A stretch of DNA of 8,261 bases from an uncultured Woeseiaceae bacterium. Its GTDB lineage: Bacteria; Pseudomonadota; Gammaproteobacteria; Steroidobacterales; Woeseiaceae. The position numbers and the translations under genes were made by a program. The stretch's first letter is position 1; each line of letters opens with the position of its first letter. Shown here in pieces: positions 1-6,393 of this stretch. The notes under the pieces were generated by a model. The model searched no databases, was not told the origin of the DNA, and worked only from the letters and a program-made list of their open reading frames with translations. The stretch lies in contig CALZHX010000091.1 of the NCBI GenBank assembly GCA_945787435.1, positions 1 to 8,261 on the forward strand, read 5' to 3'.

Positions 1-555
1 CAGGAATCCATTCAGCCCGTCATCGTTGGCAGGCGGCGCTTACGCCTGGAACTGTCCCCGGGGCCGTGGATCGCAGTCATAGTCGTTATCCTGGTGGCGG
101 CTGCATCGTACTGGTGGTTCGCTGTATATGATGACCAGGCCCCGTTGCCCGCAACAACGCCTGAAGAGACGCCACTTCGACAGCAGGGCGTCGAGATCGA
201 GACCGCAGGTCAGGACCCGGATGCGGAGATTACGGCCCAGCCAGTGCCGGAACCTGCTGCCAGCGAGGCTGAGACGCAAACCGCTGCTACCGCTCCGGTG
301 GCGGACGGTGAAGTCAGCTTGTCGCTCACTTTCACAGGTGATTGCTGGACCGAGATCTCGGACGCCAGGGGCCAGCGGTTGTTTTTTGAGATGGGACGCA
401 ACGGCGGTTCGGTCGAGTTGAGTGGCGTGGCGCCATTCGCGGTGTTGTTTGGCAATGTCGACAATGTCGATGTCCGCGTCAATGGCGATAACTATCCTGT
501 GTCATCGAATAATCCCGGCAGCCGCATGGCCCGCCTGACCATCACGAACCCCTGA
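1..555 (+). CDS. rodZ: RodZ, cytoskeletal cell-shape protein (5'-truncated by window edge)
   Basis: The visible C-terminal 184 residues match RodZ, the bitopic inner-membrane protein that links MreB filaments to the periplasmic cell-wall elongation machinery. The reading frame is open from base 1, so the cytoplasmic helix-turn-helix domain lies outside the window. Visible in order are a basic juxtamembrane stretch (RRRLR, fragment residues 11-15), one transmembrane helix (about 21-42, ending SYWWF), a Pro/Glu/Ala/Thr-rich periplasmic linker (about 44-102), and a C-terminal beta-rich domain (about 104-184). That last domain has the DUF4115 pattern: GDCWTEISDARG, then SGVAPFAVLFGN, then DVRVNG. 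The GTG at base 94 falls inside the membrane helix and is not a start. The stop lies 11 bp before hisS. In Escherichia coli and Pseudomonas ispG sits between rodZ and hisS; here it does not. Identity is secure from the domain order and the neighbours. Confidence 0.92.
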   Translation, partial: QESIQPVIVGRRRLRLELSPGPWIAVIVVILVAAASYWWFAVYDDQAPLPATTPEETPLRQQGVEIETAGQDPDAEITAQPVPEPAASEAETQTAATAPVADGEVSLSLTFTGDCWTEISDARGQRLFFEMGRNGGSVELSGVAPFAVLFGNVDNVDVRVNGDNYPVSSNNPGSRMARLTITNP

Positions 556-566
556 AACGACGCGCC

Positions 567-1838
567 GTGAAACCAAGAGCCATTCGCGGAATGAACGACA
601 TCCTGCCGGACGTGTCCGGCACGTGGCGATATCTGGAAACTGTAGTCCGTGACATCGTGCAGTCCTATGGCTATGCGGAAATAAGACTACCGCTCCTCGA
701 GCAAACGGAGCTGTTTCGTCGCTCCATTGGCGAAGTCACCGATATTGTCGAGAAGGAAATGTACACCTTCGATGATCGTAACGGCGAGAGCCTGACGCTG
801 CGGCCTGAAGCAACGGCCAGTGTGGTCCGGGCCGGAATTACCCATGGCCTGTTGCACAACCAGCGCCAGAAGCTCTGGACCATGGGGCCCATGTTTCGCT
901 ATGAAAAACCACAGAAAGGGCGCTACCGGCAGTTCTATCAATTCGATGTGGAGGCTTTGGGGTATGACGGTCCTGATGTCGACGCTGAACTTATTATCAT
1001 GTGCGCACGAATGTGGCGCGCGCTCGGAATCTCGCGCCTGACGCTCGAGATAAACTCCCTGGGCACTCCCGAATCCCGGGCCAGCTATCGCGATGCCCTC
1101 GTCGAGTATTTTTCCGGCGTGAAAAGTAAGCTTGATGACGATAGTATTCGGCGCCTTGAGCAGAATCCGCTGCGGATTCTGGACAGCAAGAACCCCGACA
1201 TGCAGGCGATCGTTACGGCGGCGCCAGTCATGCTCGACTTCCTCGACGAGGAATCTTCTGAGCATTTTCAGTCACTTAAGGGGCTGCTGGACGCAGCGGG
1301 TGTTGCTTATACCGTGAATTCGCGGCTGGTTCGCGGACTCGATTACTATAACCGCACGGTTTTTGAGTGGGTAACCGATGCGCTGGGATCGCAGGGCGCC
1401 GTCTGTTCGGGCGGCCGCTACGACGGTCTGGTCGAGAAACTTGGCGGCAAGCCGACGCCCGCAGTTGGCTGGGCGATGGGCATCGAGCGCTTCGTGGCCC
1501 TGTATCAGGCCTGCGGTGGAGAGGCTCCGGCGGACGATGCGGATGTATATGTTGTCGCTGTGGGCGATAACACGCTGGACCAGGCATTTGCGATTGCTGA
1601 GCAGTTGCGGGATGACGTGGCCGGTATCAAGGTCGAGTTGAACCTGGGTGGTGGCAGTTTTAAGTCGCAACTCAAGCGAGCAGACAAGAGCAATGCTGCG
1701 TTCGCGCTTATTCTGGGCGAGCAGGAAATTGCAGAAAGACGTGCGGGATTGAAACCATTGCGCAGCACTGAGGATCAAAGCAGTGTTGCATTTGACGAAC
1801 TGCCAGCGACGCTGGCAGGACTATTGAGAAAGGCGTAG
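567..1838 (+). CDS. hisS: Histidyl-tRNA synthetase (HisRS)
   Basis: This cytoplasmic class IIa enzyme charges tRNA-His with histidine using ATP. At 423 residues it is close to the E. coli length of 424. The N-terminal AIRGMND signature (residues 5-11) is present. Motif 2 is FRYEKPQKGRYRQF at 110-123, following TLRPEAT (77-83). The histidine-binding signature LVRGLDYY is at 254-261, SGGRYDGL at 281-288, and motif 3 GWAMGIERF at 301-309. The anticodon-binding domain occupies about 326-423 and includes GGGSFKSQLKRAD. A GTG start is chosen because the ATG eight codons later would remove the conserved N-terminal signature. No convincing Shine-Dalgarno lies before it, so translation may be coupled to rodZ, whose stop is 11 bp upstream. 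The usual His after RQF in motif 2 is Tyr here (RQFYQF), a small departure from the E. coli enzyme. A perfect inverted repeat lies within the gene at 1161-1181. Confidence 0.97.
   Translation: MKPRAIRGMNDILPDVSGTWRYLETVVRDIVQSYGYAEIRLPLLEQTELFRRSIGEVTDIVEKEMYTFDDRNGESLTLRPEATASVVRAGITHGLLHNQRQKLWTMGPMFRYEKPQKGRYRQFYQFDVEALGYDGPDVDAELIIMCARMWRALGISRLTLEINSLGTPESRASYRDALVEYFSGVKSKLDDDSIRRLEQNPLRILDSKNPDMQAIVTAAPVMLDFLDEESSEHFQSLKGLLDAAGVAYTVNSRLVRGLDYYNRTVFEWVTDALGSQGAVCSGGRYDGLVEKLGGKPTPAVGWAMGIERFVALYQACGGEAPADDADVYVVAVGDNTLDQAFAIAEQLRDDVAGIKVELNLGGGSFKSQLKRADKSNAAFALILGEQEIAERRAGLKPLRSTEDQSSVAFDELPATLAGLLRKA
1161..1181. repeat. Perfect 10-bp inverted repeat with 1-nt centre inside hisS
   Basis: The left arm CAGAATCCGC (1161-1170) is exactly complementary to the right arm GCGGATTCTG (1172-1181) around a single T. 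The repeat encodes QNPLRIL in the conserved NPLRILDSK stretch of HisRS. The flanking bases (G1160 and G1182) do not pair, so the symmetry stops there. It could be a chance product of codon choice in a conserved peptide, a dimeric protein-binding site, or DNA able to extrude as a small cruciform. With a 1-nt centre it is too tight for a normal RNA hairpin unless the inner pairs open. It is not followed by a T-run and is not a terminator. Confidence 0.6.
1826..1833 (+). promoter_or_regulatory. Ribosome binding site of yfgM
   Basis: GAGAAAGG ends 8 nt before the GTG at 1842. It lies in the last codons of hisS and decides the start in favour of this GTG over the in-frame ATG 13 codons downstream. 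Confidence 0.65.
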
Positions 1839-1841
1839 TTC

Positions 1842-2603
1842 GTGGACGATTTACAGTCAGAAAAAGAACAGATTGACGAAATGAGAGCGTGGTGGGCGGA
1901 GAACGGCCGCTATGTGATAGCCGGCGTGGTAATCGCTGTGGGCTTGCTGATTGGTTTCAATCAATACAAGAGCAGCAAGCTGGAGGCGCAAATCGAGGCG
2001 TCCGTGCTATTTGAATCTTTGGCCGAGCACGTTTTTCAGGGTGACCTCGACGATGCCCAGTCCGTCGCGGACGAACTCGCCAACAATTACGCCAATACGG
2101 CCTATTCGTCGCAGTCGAAGCTCGCGATGGCGCGACTGTATATGGATAAGAACCGCGATCAGGACGCTGCAGACGCGTTGCAGGATTTGCTCGCGATGCG
2201 CGGCAACGGAGAGCTCAAGCACATCGGGCGGCTTCGCCTGGCGCGCGTCCTGTTGTACCAGGATAAGGCACAGGACGTCATAGACCTGCTGGCGGATCAG
2301 GACAACGCGGCGTTTACCGGGTTATATGCCGAAATGCGTGGCGATGCCTACGCGGCGCTCGGCAAGGCGGCAGAGGCCGGCGACGCCTATCGCGCTGCCA
2401 TGGCGGATACCACGCAAACGGTGAATCGTGCCCTCGTGCAAATGAAGCTGATTGACCTTCCGGAGGTCGTTGTTGCTGTTGAGCCTGCGCCGGAGGCCGC
2501 CGTCGAACCGTCAGCCGAGCCGTCAGCCGAGCTGTCAGTCGAGCCCGTAGCGGAGCCGGAGATGGAATCCGCGTCTGAAGAAGAGGCCGGAGAAACCGAG
2601 TGA
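1842..2603 (+). CDS. yfgM: YfgM family inner-membrane TPR protein with extended acidic tail
   Basis: YfgM is a single-pass inner-membrane protein. In E. coli it associates with the SecYEG translocon and the chaperone PpiD and helps hand over proteins entering the periplasm. This copy has a short charged cytoplasmic N-terminus, the conserved RAWWAENGRY stretch (residues 15-24), a transmembrane helix at about 25-41 (VIAGVVIAVGLLIGF), and helical TPR-like repeats over about 50-205 (for example AYSSQSKLAMARLYMD and AALGKAAEAGDAYRAAM). The GTG start has a good ribosome binding site, and the residues it adds align with the E. coli N-terminus. The protein has 253 residues against 206 in E. coli. The excess is a C-terminal tail (from about 209) rich in Glu, Pro and Ala and built of tetrapeptides ending in Glu, which should be disordered in the periplasm. 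It starts 3 bp after hisS and its stop overlaps the bamB start. Confidence 0.9.
   Translation: MDDLQSEKEQIDEMRAWWAENGRYVIAGVVIAVGLLIGFNQYKSSKLEAQIEASVLFESLAEHVFQGDLDDAQSVADELANNYANTAYSSQSKLAMARLYMDKNRDQDAADALQDLLAMRGNGELKHIGRLRLARVLLYQDKAQDVIDLLADQDNAAFTGLYAEMRGDAYAALGKAAEAGDAYRAAMADTTQTVNRALVQMKLIDLPEVVVAVEPAPEAAVEPSAEPSAELSVEPVAEPEMESASEEEAGETE
2472..2567 (+). repeat. 12-bp tandem repeat encoding xxxE tetrapeptides in the YfgM tail
   Basis: Eight in-frame 12-bp units encode VAVE, PAPE, AAVE, PSAE, PSAE, LSVE, PVAE and PEME. The core at 2508-2555 is clearest in DNA: CCGTCAGCCGAG occurs twice in exact tandem (2508-2519 and 2520-2531), followed by the close copy CTGTCAGTCGAG and a diverged fourth unit. 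Every unit is a multiple of three, so copy-number change would lengthen or shorten the tail without disturbing the frame. Confidence 0.8.
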
Positions 2604-3793
2604 CCACTGCGTTTCGCACATTCGCTCTCGTCACGGCAGTTTTCATCCTGGCGGCCTGTGCGGGTGAGGAGGAAAAGGCGCTCAAACCTACCGAGCTAGT
2701 TGATTTCGAATCCAAGGTCGATGTGAAACGACTCTGGAGTGCGAAGATCGGCGACAGTGCGGAATTCCTGCTGGTCGCTTTGCAGCCTGCCAGTGACGGC
2801 AATCGCATCTACGCCGCCAGTCGTAACGGCAACGTGGTCGCACTGGATCCGGCCACAGGCAAAGCTGTCTGGCGTACCGAACTGGACATGGACCTTTCTG
2901 CCGGCCCAGGCGTTGGCGAAGGGCTGATCGTTGTTGGTGCAGCTGACGGAATTCTGATAGCGCTGAATGCCGATTCGGGCGCGGAGCTTTGGCGTGCAAA
3001 TGTGACTGGCGAATCGCTGGCACGACCGGTGATAAAGGATGACATGGTCGTTACTATGACGATCGACAACCGCCTGCGTGCTGTGTCCGCATTTGACGGT
3101 GCCGAGCGATGGACTGTCGAGCAGGCGACACCGACGCTGACCATGCGCGGCTCGGCTTCACCGGTCGTTGTGGGTACGTCTGTTGTGGCGGGATTCGATA
3201 ACGGACGTCTTGTCGCGGTGAATATCGCGACCGGTAACACGGAGTGGGAGGCGATGCTGTCGCCGCCAACAGGACGATCAGATCTCGAACGTCTGTCGGA
3301 TGTGGATGGTCTGATCAGTGTTGTAGGTCAGGACATCTATGCGTCGGGTTATCAGGGTGCGCTCGTCGCGCTCGCATCCGAGTCCGGGCAGGTACTCTGG
3401 ACGCGCGAAGTGTCATCGTTTGAAGGCGTCTCGGCCGACTGGAACAATCTTTACACGGTTGATGAGGAGGGCGTGGTTATCGCGCTCACGCGCCGCACGG
3501 GCGACGAGAGCTGGCGTCAGAACTCCCTGATTCGGCGCGAACCCACCGTGCCCATTGCATTCCAGACAACAGTTGTTGTGGGCGACCTGGAGGGTTATCT
3601 GCATTTCTTCAGCAATTTCGACGGCGATCCGGTTGCGCGTGTGCGTGCTGGCAGCAAAGCAGTGTCGATAGAGCCGGTGGTTGTAGCTGACCGTCTGTTC
3701 GTGCAGGGCGATGATGGCAGCGTATCGGCGTATATGATCCGACAGGCGAAGCGCCCAAACGATGCGCCTGACGTCTCAGACGAAGACGCCTGA
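2600..3793 (+). CDS. bamB: BamB, outer-membrane protein assembly lipoprotein
   Basis: BamB is a lipoprotein of the BAM complex. It binds the POTRA domains of BamA on the periplasmic face of the outer membrane and helps insert beta-barrel proteins. A type II signal peptide runs over residues 1-19 with lipobox LAAC and lipidated Cys20. The +2 residue is Ala, not Asp, consistent with Lol sorting to the outer membrane. The rest is a beta-propeller of PQQ-like blades, seen as repeated ALDPATGKAVW (81-91), ALNADSGAELW (121-131), AVNIATGNTEW (206-216) and ALASESGQVLW (257-267). The RLSDVDG (231-237) and VVGDLEGYLHF (327-337) stretches match E. coli BamB. At 397 residues it is close to the E. coli 392. 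The GTG start overlaps the yfgM stop as GTGA and is preceded by GGAG at 2589-2592, pointing to coupled translation. yfgM and der as neighbours confirm the assignment. Confidence 0.96.
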   Translation: MTTAFRTFALVTAVFILAACAGEEEKALKPTELVDFESKVDVKRLWSAKIGDSAEFLLVALQPASDGNRIYAASRNGNVVALDPATGKAVWRTELDMDLSAGPGVGEGLIVVGAADGILIALNADSGAELWRANVTGESLARPVIKDDMVVTMTIDNRLRAVSAFDGAERWTVEQATPTLTMRGSASPVVVGTSVVAGFDNGRLVAVNIATGNTEWEAMLSPPTGRSDLERLSDVDGLISVVGQDIYASGYQGALVALASESGQVLWTREVSSFEGVSADWNNLYTVDEEGVVIALTRRTGDESWRQNSLIRREPTVPIAFQTTVVVGDLEGYLHFFSNFDGDPVARVRAGSKAVSIEPVVVADRLFVQGDDGSVSAYMIRQAKRPNDAPDVSDEDA

Positions 3794-3803
3794 CGTTACC
3801 GAA

Positions 3804-3809
3804 AAGGTG
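3804..3809 (+). promoter_or_regulatory. Ribosome binding site of der
   Basis: AAGGTG ends 7 nt before the der ATG, in the 23-bp gap after bamB. It supports ATG 3817 as the start. Confidence 0.55.
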
Positions 3810-3816
3810 CGCTGCC

Positions 3817-5217
3817 ATGCTTCCCGTCATTGCCCTGATCGGCCGACCCAACGTCGGCAAGTCGACGCTGTTCAACCGGCTTACGCGATCGCGTGACGCG
3901 CTGGTCGCCGACTATCCCGGACTAACCCGCGACCGCCAGTACGGCTTCGGCAAACTTGGCCCCATTCCTTATCTCGTCATCGATACCGGTGGTGTTGCCG
4001 GTGGTGAAGAAGGCATCAACGAGCTCATGGTTGACCAGACCGTGCATGCACTCGAAGAAGCTGATGTGGCACTGATCATGGTCGACGGGCGCCAGGGCCT
4101 GACCGCTGCCGATGAACACGTTGCCGATCTGGCGCGACGCAACGGCAAGAAAACATGGCTCATCGCCAACAAGGCCGAAGGCCTCGACAGTGCGATTGCC
4201 GGCGCGGAGTTCCACGGACTCGGACTCGGCGAACCGATCGCGGTTTCAGCAGTTCATGGTGATCGCATAGGTGCGCTGATGGACGCCGTGCTCGCGGACT
4301 TTGAAGTCGTTGCAGAGGACGAGGAGGTGCCATCCTATGATGACGATGAGCACGCCCTGAGAATCGCTGTGGTCGGCCGGCCGAATGTCGGCAAATCGAC
4401 GCTGATCAATCGCATGATCGGTGAAGACCGGCTTGTCGTCTATGACCAACCGGGTACGACCCGCGACAGCGTCTCGGTTCCGTTCGAGAAGAACGATCGC
4501 AAGTACGAACTTATCGATACGGCGGGCATTCGGCGTAAGTCGAAGGTGCATGAAGTCATAGAGAAGTTCAGCATCATCAAGGCACTGCAGGCAATCGATC
4601 GTGCCGAAGTGGTCATATCGGTACTCGATGCTCACGAAGGGGTTACAGAGCAGGATGTTAGCCTGCTTGGTCTCATACTTGAACGCGGGCGTTCGCTCGT
4701 CGTCGTAACCAACAAGTGGGACGGTATGTCGTCGGAGGACAGAAAACATGTTCGCGACGAACTCGACCGCCGTCTGCCGTTTTTGGATTTTGCCGAACGC
4801 ATGACGATCTCGGCACTACACGGCACCGCCGTTGGCGACGTGCTGCCCGCCGTAGAGCGTGCGTTCAAGGCGGCCGTTATTGACATGTCGACCTCGGACC
4901 TGACTCGTGAACTCGAAAGCGCTGTTACCGCGCATCCGCCGCCGCTGGTGCGCGGTCGCCGCATACGTCTGCGGTATGCGCACCAGGGTGGTCGCAACCC
5001 GCCCGTGATCGTCATCCACGGCAACCAGACAGACAAAACCCCGCAAGCGTACCGGCGCTACCTGATCAATCGTTTCCGCAAAGCGTTCAAGCTCAAGGGC
5101 ACCCCGGTCAGGCTGGCATTTAAGTCGAGCAAGAACCCCTTTGAGGGCAAGCGCAACAAGCTGACGCCACGGCAGGAACAAAAGCGCAAACGCCTGATGA
5201 AGCACGTCAAAAAATAG
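3817..5217 (+). CDS. der: Der (EngA), double-domain GTPase for 50S ribosome assembly
   Basis: Der is an essential cytoplasmic GTPase with two tandem G domains and a KH-like C-terminal domain that binds the maturing 50S subunit. G domain 1 carries the P-loop GRPNVGKST at residues 9-17, DTGG at 56-59, NKAE at 118-121 and SAVHG at 144-148. After an acidic linker (about 166-178), G domain 2 repeats the pattern: GRPNVGKST at 187-195, DTAG at 234-237, NKWD at 299-302 and SALHG at 332-336. The KH-like domain spans about 355-440 and includes RYLINRFRKAF. A very basic tail follows (PRQEQKRKRLMKHVKK), suited to RNA contact. The 466 residues compare with 490 in E. coli; the difference lies mainly in the linker and the tail. 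All nucleotide-binding motifs are intact. The gene follows bamB by 23 bp, as in E. coli. Confidence 0.98.
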   Translation: MLPVIALIGRPNVGKSTLFNRLTRSRDALVADYPGLTRDRQYGFGKLGPIPYLVIDTGGVAGGEEGINELMVDQTVHALEEADVALIMVDGRQGLTAADEHVADLARRNGKKTWLIANKAEGLDSAIAGAEFHGLGLGEPIAVSAVHGDRIGALMDAVLADFEVVAEDEEVPSYDDDEHALRIAVVGRPNVGKSTLINRMIGEDRLVVYDQPGTTRDSVSVPFEKNDRKYELIDTAGIRRKSKVHEVIEKFSIIKALQAIDRAEVVISVLDAHEGVTEQDVSLLGLILERGRSLVVVTNKWDGMSSEDRKHVRDELDRRLPFLDFAERMTISALHGTAVGDVLPAVERAFKAAVIDMSTSDLTRELESAVTAHPPPLVRGRRIRLRYAHQGGRNPPVIVIHGNQTDKTPQAYRRYLINRFRKAFKLKGTPVRLAFKSSKNPFEGKRNKLTPRQEQKRKRLMKHVKK

Positions 5218-5224
5218 AAAAGCG

Positions 5225-5233
5225 TGCTATAAC
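5225..5233 (+). promoter_or_regulatory. Extended -10 promoter-like element before the MetX-family gene
   Basis: TGCTATAAC matches the extended -10 consensus TGnTATAAT at all but the last base. No recognisable -35 hexamer lies about 17 bp upstream, which extended -10 promoters can dispense with. Six bases separate the hexamer from the A of the ATG at 5240, so a transcript begun at the normal distance would start at or next to the start codon. The assignment rests on sequence match alone. Confidence 0.4.
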
Positions 5234-5239
5234 AACGAC

Positions 5240-6346
5240 ATGGGACCAGCCGCCAAATCAGTAACTCTGACAGGGCGCTTCCGGATGCATCGCGCGGGCT
5301 ACCTCGAGTCGCCCACCATGGCATACGAAACCTGGGGCGAACTCAATGAGGCCCGTGACAATGCCATCCTGATTTTCAGTGGCCTGTCGCCGTCTGCACA
5401 CGCCTCGTCATCGGCTGAGGACCTTTCGGACGGCTGGTGGGAAGAAATGATCGGGCCGGGCCTGGCGCTCGACTCAGATCGCTTCCACATCATCTGTGTC
5501 AATTCACTGGGCAGTTGTTTCGGCTCGACAGGTCCCGCATCCGTCAACCCCGAAACCGGCGAAGTTTACCGGCTGACGTTTCCGGTCCTGACGCTCGAGG
5601 ACATCGCCGAGGCAGCATACGGCGTGGTCCGTGCATTGGGTATTGAGCAACTGCACACCGTCATCGGTTGTTCGATGGGTGGCATGAGCGGGCTCGCGTT
5701 TTGTGTGCGGCATCCCGAAGCGGCACGAAATCTTATTTCAATTTCGTCGGCCACGCGCGCGGAGCCGTTTTCAATCGCTGTGCGCTCATTACAACGCGAG
5801 ATGATTCGCTCCGATCCCAAATGGCTACTCGGCAACTACGAGCCAAGCGACCCGCCGCTTACCGGTCAGCGACTTGCTCGCAAACTGGGCATGATGTCCT
5901 ACCGTTCGCCCGAAGAGTGGATTCAGCGCTTTGGCCGCCAGCGTACGACGGCAACCGAGGAGAACGTCAATGATCCGTTCAAAGTTGCCTTCTCGGTCGA
6001 GGCTTACCTCGAGAACCATGCCAACAAGTTCAGTGGCGGGTTCGACCCGAACTGCTACCTGTATTTGTCTCGCGCTTCCGACTTGTTCGATCTTGCCGAG
6101 CACGGCGGATCACTGAAATCCGGGTTCAAGCGTCTGCAGCTGCAGCGCGCGCTCGTCATTGGTGTCACAACCGATATTCTTTTCCCACTGCACCAGCAAC
6201 AGGAGCTGGCCGAAGGCATGTCGGCCGCCTGTTTCGACACGAAACTGGTGGAGCTTGATTGCATTCGCGGACACGATTCGTTCCTTGTCGACATGGACGC
6301 ATTCCGCCCTGTCATTTGCGATTTCTTCGAAGGGGACTGCGAGTAG
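5240..6346 (+). CDS. metX: MetX-family O-acyltransferase, probably L-serine O-succinyltransferase type
   Basis: This 368-residue alpha/beta-hydrolase enzyme belongs to the MetX family, whose members transfer an acetyl or succinyl group from CoA to the hydroxyl of homoserine or serine for methionine or cysteine synthesis. The nucleophile elbow GCSMGG places the catalytic Ser at 145. The acid is Asp312 (TDILFP) and the His is 345 (GHDSF). NSLGSCFGSTGPAS (88-101) and YLYLSRASDLFD (273-284) are family hallmarks. In the substrate-pocket region it reads SGLSPSAH (47-54), where homoserine acetyltransferases usually have ALTGDSH. From memory this form, with GWWEEMIGPG (65-74), resembles the serine O-succinyltransferases of Xanthomonas, so O-succinylserine may be the product; this is inferred. 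The usual partner metW is absent next door. There is no Shine-Dalgarno before the ATG, only a promoter-like element, so expression may be leaderless or read through from der 22 bp upstream. Membership of the family is secure, substrate is not. Confidence 0.85.
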   Translation: MGPAAKSVTLTGRFRMHRAGYLESPTMAYETWGELNEARDNAILIFSGLSPSAHASSSAEDLSDGWWEEMIGPGLALDSDRFHIICVNSLGSCFGSTGPASVNPETGEVYRLTFPVLTLEDIAEAAYGVVRALGIEQLHTVIGCSMGGMSGLAFCVRHPEAARNLISISSATRAEPFSIAVRSLQREMIRSDPKWLLGNYEPSDPPLTGQRLARKLGMMSYRSPEEWIQRFGRQRTTATEENVNDPFKVAFSVEAYLENHANKFSGGFDPNCYLYLSRASDLFDLAEHGGSLKSGFKRLQLQRALVIGVTTDILFPLHQQQELAEGMSAACFDTKLVELDCIRGHDSFLVDMDAFRPVICDFFEGDCE

Positions 6347-6393
6347 GCCGCTGAAACTATGTCCGACAGGTCGTCAATTGGCTTGCTCAGTCA

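Noticed and set aside
94..555. GTG at 94 as the start of a separate 153-residue protein
   Set aside because: It falls inside the RodZ transmembrane helix and the frame continues upstream to the window edge, so this is the RodZ C-terminal part.
687..1265. A 192-codon minus-strand open frame inside hisS
   Set aside because: hisS is fully conserved across this stretch and the antisense protein resembles no family. It is a frame shadow.
3765..3796. Ten-base direct repeat CGCCTGACGT at 3765-3774 and 3787-3796 around the bamB stop
   Set aside because: There are only two short copies, with no sign of an inserted element between them. It is most easily explained by similar Ala/Asp codons in an acidic tail.
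4246..4749. A 167-codon minus-strand open frame opposite der
   Set aside because: It overlaps both G domains of der, has no family match I can recognise and no ribosome binding site of note.
6134..6145. Tandem CTGCAG palindrome
   Set aside because: It simply encodes Leu-Gln-Leu-Gln with common codons and the symmetry does not extend further.
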